This document shows positions 61,035-64,000 of a DNA stretch of 64,000 nucleotides, piece by piece. The DNA is from Luteimonas wenzhouensis (GTDB taxonomy: Bacteria; Pseudomonadota; Gammaproteobacteria; Xanthomonadales; Xanthomonadaceae). The notes below the pieces were generated by a model that worked only from the letters and a program-made list of their open reading frames with translations, had not been told where the DNA came from and ran no database searches. The stretch covers positions 186,001-250,000 of the forward strand of contig NZ_VOHE01000002.1 in NCBI RefSeq assembly GCF_007859305.1, in the 5' to 3' direction. The position numbers were made by a program, and so were the translations under genes. The stretch's first letter is position 1. Every line of letters begins with the position of its first letter.

Positions 61035-62669
61035 TCAGCCCAGCGAGCGGGCGGTGTTGATCACGTTCTGGCCGTCGAAGCGCGCGGTGGCCGCCCCGTG
61101 CGAGACCGCCGAGACCTGGCTGGGCTGGCCCTTGCCGTCGAAGAACGAGCCGCCCAGGCGATAGTCGCGTTCGTCGCAGATCGCCGAGCAGGCGTTCCAG
61201 AACTCCGGAGTGCGGATCTGGTAGGCGGCATCCTCTACCAGCCCCTGCACCTGGCCGTTGCGGATGGCGAAGAACAGCTGCCCGCCGAACTGGGCGTTGT
61301 AACGCTGCTGGTCGATCGAATAGGAGCCGCGGCCGTGGATGTAGAGCCCGTTCTCGACCCCGGCAATCATCTCCTGCACCGTGAGTGGCGCCTTGCCGGG
61401 CTGGAGCGAGACGTTGGGCATGCGCTGGAACTGCACGCTCGACCACGAGTCGGCGTAGCAGCACCCGTCGGACTCGGTCTTACCCAGGATGTGGGCCTGG
61501 TCGCGGATCGACTGGTAGTCGACCAGGATGCCGTCGCGCACCAGGTCCCAGCGCTTGGCCTGCACGCCCTCGTCGTCGTAGCCCACGGCGCCCAGGCTGC
61601 CGGGCTGGGTGCGGTCGGCGACGAAGTTCACGATGTCGCTGCCCCAGCGGAAGGTCCCGCGCTTGTCGAGGGTGGCGAAGCTGGTGCCGGCGTAGTTGGC
61701 CTCGTAGCCGAGCACGCGGTCGAGCTCGAGCGGATGGCCGACGTTCTCGTGGATGGTAAGGAACAGGTTGCTCGGGTCGATCACCAGGTCGTAGCGGCCG
61801 GGCTTGACCGACGGCGCCTTGAGCTTCTCCCGCGCCTGCCGCGCGGCGGCCACCGCGTCGGCGCGCATGTCGTAGGAGCGGCCATAGGCGACCACCCCGC
61901 CGGGCAGCTCGACGCGCTGTGCGGGATCGGCGTCGAGGTACTCGTAGCCCATCCCCATCGGCGCCGACAGGCCGTCGCGGGTGCGGAACCTCCCACTGGC
62001 CTGGTCGACCACGGTCACCGTGAACGGCACCCAGATCCGGTGCACGTCCTGGTCGATGTACGAGCCGTCGGTGGAGGCGAAGTACTTCTGCTCGTTGACC
62101 AGGAACATGCGCGAGTTGACGAAGCTCGCGCCCGCCTCCATCGCCGCGGCGTTGACCGACAGCAGCAGTTCGAGCTTGTCGCGGATCGGCACTTCCATGC
62201 CGTTCCTGGCGATCGGCGTGCGCCAGGACACCTCGCCGTGGGCCGGCGCCGGCGCCAGCCGCACCGGTTCGGCCTGCACCCTGGCATTGGCCCGGGCGAT
62301 CGCGACCGCCTGGCGCGCGGCCCGCGCCACCGCGTCCACGTCGAGGCGATTGGTGGCGGCGAACCCCCATGCACCGCCGGCGACCACGCGCACGCCCGCG
62401 CCCACCGACTCCTCGTTGGCCACGTTCTCCACCCGCGCCTCGCGGGTGAGCAGGGACTGGCGCAGGTAGCGGCCGATGCGGATGTCGCAGTAGCTGGCGC
62501 CGGCGTCGGTGGCGGCCTGCAGGGCGGCATCGGCCAGCCGGCGCTTGATCGCACCATCGATGCGCTCGAGCAGCCGCTCGGCCGCGATCGCCCGCCCGTA
62601 CGCCAGCGGCGGCAGCAACGCCGCGCCGGCGGCCAGTCCACCCAGGGCCAGGAATCCACGTCGCTGCAT
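61035..62669 (-). CDS. TldD-family metallopeptidase, Tat-exported, copy 2, 544 aa
   Basis: This is a paralogue of copy 1 with the same length and the intact zinc motif HENVGH (about 307-312) plus PLELDRVLGYE. The leader is MQRRGFLALGGLAAGAALLP, again a Tat signal. Long stretches, such as KTESDGCCYADSWSSVQF and QVSAVSHGA-TARF-G-NVINTARSLG, are shared with copy 1. The ATG at 62669 is preceded by GGAGCAAGG. It is the first gene of the minus-strand series and is divergent from the DUF72 gene. The 211-nt gap upstream has only a weak possible -10 (TATGCT, 62706-62701). Confidence 0.9.
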   Translation of the reverse strand: MQRRGFLALGGLAAGAALLPPLAYGRAIAAERLLERIDGAIKRRLADAALQAATDAGASYCDIRIGRYLRQSLLTREARVENVANEESVGAGVRVVAGGAWGFAATNRLDVDAVARAARQAVAIARANARVQAEPVRLAPAPAHGEVSWRTPIARNGMEVPIRDKLELLLSVNAAAMEAGASFVNSRMFLVNEQKYFASTDGSYIDQDVHRIWVPFTVTVVDQASGRFRTRDGLSAPMGMGYEYLDADPAQRVELPGGVVAYGRSYDMRADAVAAARQAREKLKAPSVKPGRYDLVIDPSNLFLTIHENVGHPLELDRVLGYEANYAGTSFATLDKRGTFRWGSDIVNFVADRTQPGSLGAVGYDDEGVQAKRWDLVRDGILVDYQSIRDQAHILGKTESDGCCYADSWSSVQFQRMPNVSLQPGKAPLTVQEMIAGVENGLYIHGRGSYSIDQQRYNAQFGGQLFFAIRNGQVQGLVEDAAYQIRTPEFWNACSAICDERDYRLGGSFFDGKGQPSQVSAVSHGAATARFDGQNVINTARSLG

Positions 62670-62880
62670 CGCCTTGCTCCCAACGTCGTCGTACCCGGCC
62701 AGCATAGTCCTGCCCGGCGCACGGGCGGACATGACTTCCGGCAGGTGCCTGGCGTGCAGGCCGGCGGGATGGTCGCCCCCGGGCCACGCGCGTGGCATCC
62801 TGCCCGCCGGACCGGAGCGGCGCCATCGCCATGCGAATCCTCGCACAAGGCCACCTGCGGCGGTTCGGGAACCCGGACCG

Positions 62881-63726
62881 ATGGACGGCCTGACCCTCGC
62901 CCCGGCGGACGCCGGCGTACCGGCGGTGGACGGCATCCGCGTCGGCATCGGCGGCTGGGTGTTCCCGCCCTGGCGCGGGCGCTTCTACCCGAAGGGCCTC
63001 GTGCAGCGGCGCGAACTCGAGTACGCCAGCCGCCAGCTGTCGGCGATCGAGATCAACGGCACCTGTTACGGCACGCAGACGCCGGCGGTGTACGCCGGCT
63101 GGCGCGAGCAGACTCCGCCCGGCTTCGTGTTCACCGCCAAAGCCCCCAAGCGCATCACCCAGGCGCGCGCGCTCGAGCGCACCGGGCCGCAGGTGGAGGA
63201 CTTCGTCGGCGGGATCGCGGCGCTGGAAGACCGGCTCGGCGCGCTCGTCTGGCAGTTCGACGCCGGCACCCGCATCGACCGCGACGCCTTCGCGGCCTTC
63301 CTCGGACTGCTGCCGCGCGAGGCCGGCGGGCGGCCGCTGCGGCACGTACTGGACGTGCGCGACCGCGGCTTCGTCGATGCCGGCTTCGTCGAACTGGCGC
63401 GCCGTCACGGCATGGCCACGGTGTACACCGACTCGGACGAGCACCCCAACGTCGCCGACCCCACCGCCGACTTCGTCTATGCGCGGCTGATGCGCTCGCG
63501 CGCGCACGTGGCCAGCGGCTATCCGGCGGACGAGCTCGCGGCCTGGGCCGCGCGTGCGCGCACCTGGGCGCGGGGCGGGACGCCCGGCGACCTGCCGCTG
63601 CTCGCCCCACCCGCGGCCGGGGCGGCGCGGCGCGACGTGTTCGTTTTCTTCATCAGCGCAGCCAAGGAACGCAATCCCGCGGCCGCGGTCGGGCTGCTGC
63701 GCCTGCTCGGCGCGCGCCCGGGGTGA
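62881..63726 (+). CDS. DUF72 family protein, 281 aa
   Basis: This is a TIM-barrel-like protein of the DUF72 (YecE) family, function unknown. The N-terminus VGIGGWVFPPWRGRFYPKGL is the family signature, followed by AIEINGTCYG, FVFTAKAPKRITQ and, near the C-terminus, DVFVFFISAAKERNPAAA. Length is normal. The Shine-Dalgarno is weak; the ATG at 62881 is chosen because the conserved domain starts about 20 residues later. It is divergent from the tldD operon. Confidence 0.87.
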   Translation: MDGLTLAPADAGVPAVDGIRVGIGGWVFPPWRGRFYPKGLVQRRELEYASRQLSAIEINGTCYGTQTPAVYAGWREQTPPGFVFTAKAPKRITQARALERTGPQVEDFVGGIAALEDRLGALVWQFDAGTRIDRDAFAAFLGLLPREAGGRPLRHVLDVRDRGFVDAGFVELARRHGMATVYTDSDEHPNVADPTADFVYARLMRSRAHVASGYPADELAAWAARARTWARGGTPGDLPLLAPPAAGAARRDVFVFFISAAKERNPAAAVGLLRLLGARPG

Positions 63727-63821
63727 CGCAGGGGCGCCGCCACTGGATTCGCGCCCCGGCTTGTGCCTACCCTGCGCCGCGTCGATGCGCCGTCCAGCCC
63801 ATGCCCCCCTGGAGTCCCGCC

Positions 63822-64000
63822 ATGACCAGCCGCCGCCGATTCATCGCCTCCGTCAGCCTGGCCGCCACCGGCGTCGCCCTCGCCCCGCTCGCCGCCTGCA
63901 GCCAGGACCGCGCCGATCCCCTGCCCGGCCGGCCGCGCGAGAAGCCCGTCGGCGCCATCGCCGGCATCGCGCCGCTCGCGGGCGAACTCGTCATGCGCAC
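63822..64000 (+). CDS. Tat-type lipoprotein, N-terminal part only
   Basis: Fifty-nine residues are visible before the right edge. MTSRRRFIASVSLAATGVA is a Tat signal (SRRRFIA), and LAPLAACSQ ends it with a lipobox, the acylated cysteine being about residue 27. GGAG precedes the ATG at good distance. The mature part (ADPLPGRPREKPVGAIAGIA) is too short to identify, so no function is proposed. Confidence 0.75.
   Translation, partial: MTSRRRFIASVSLAATGVALAPLAACSQDRADPLPGRPREKPVGAIAGIAPLAGELVMR

Overview
The window is very GC-rich and densely coded, with short intergenic gaps. Gene content points to the Xanthomonadaceae/Lysobacteraceae (Lysobacter, Luteimonas or a relative). It has many TonB-dependent receptors, Tat-exported enzymes, M16 and S9 peptidases, a TIGR01782-type sugar receptor, an exact CRP/Clp-type site and REP-like repeats of the kind common in that family. 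This is inference from content; no rRNA or tRNA gene is present to fix the taxon. No phage, transposase, integrase or CRISPR array was seen.

Region 1 (1-17.7 kb) is an arabinan/arabinose utilisation locus. It holds a partial aldose 1-epimerase, a TonB-dependent receptor, a secreted GH51 alpha-L-arabinofuranosidase, an exported endo-arabinanase (GH43), a cytoplasmic exo-acting GH43, a GPH-type sugar symporter, a LysR regulator, an IlvD/Edd-type L-arabonate dehydratase, a Tat-exported GH127 beta-L-arabinofuranosidase and a lipoprotein GH43. A few unrelated housekeeping genes (GFA protein, ArsC, HutG) are interleaved. The enzymes fit extracellular debranching and cutting, TonB uptake, periplasmic and cytoplasmic trimming, then oxidative (non-phosphorylative) L-arabinose catabolism. 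The remaining steps of that pathway are not in the window.

Region 2 (17.8-37.2 kb) is mixed metabolism and envelope: glutathione reductase overlapping a D-amino-acid or hydroxyproline dehydrogenase, a beta-lactamase-family protein overlapping a DUF418 membrane protein, SlyD, two NlpC/P60 hydrolases (the second behind an exact CRP/Clp site), a BASS transporter, a catalytic/non-catalytic M16 peptidase pair, a DAACS symporter, an alkaline phosphatase lipoprotein, and polyhydroxybutyrate mobilisation genes (bdh, phaZ) around hemJ and a methyltransferase.

Region 3 (37.2-45.5 kb) is the most system-like segment. It encodes an ECF sigma factor, a FecR anti-sigma factor, a TonB receptor with an STN signalling domain, a paralogous TonB receptor without STN, and an exported prolyl-oligopeptidase-family peptidase. 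An identical two-part promoter motif (CCGTTTCCATT, 14 nt, CGTCT) lies in front of the sigma gene and in front of the second receptor. This suggests a self-signalling regulon for a peptide-like ligand. The layout resembles lasso-peptide uptake/isopeptidase modules, but no lasso biosynthesis genes are visible.

Region 4 (45.7-48.4 kb) has a PadR regulator with a HAAS/sensor-type membrane protein, a periplasmic cyclophilin and a small acidic protein. Region 5 (48.5-62.7 kb, minus strand) is an apparent eleven-gene run: two tandem tldD genes with Tat signals, tldE without one, DUF4159, a MoxR ATPase, DUF58, a BatA-like protein, a DUF4175-like protein, a 609-residue membrane protein, a GFA protein and a Tat-type aldo/keto reductase. 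Three successive 4-nt overlaps bind its core. The window ends with a DUF72 protein and the start of a Tat lipoprotein.
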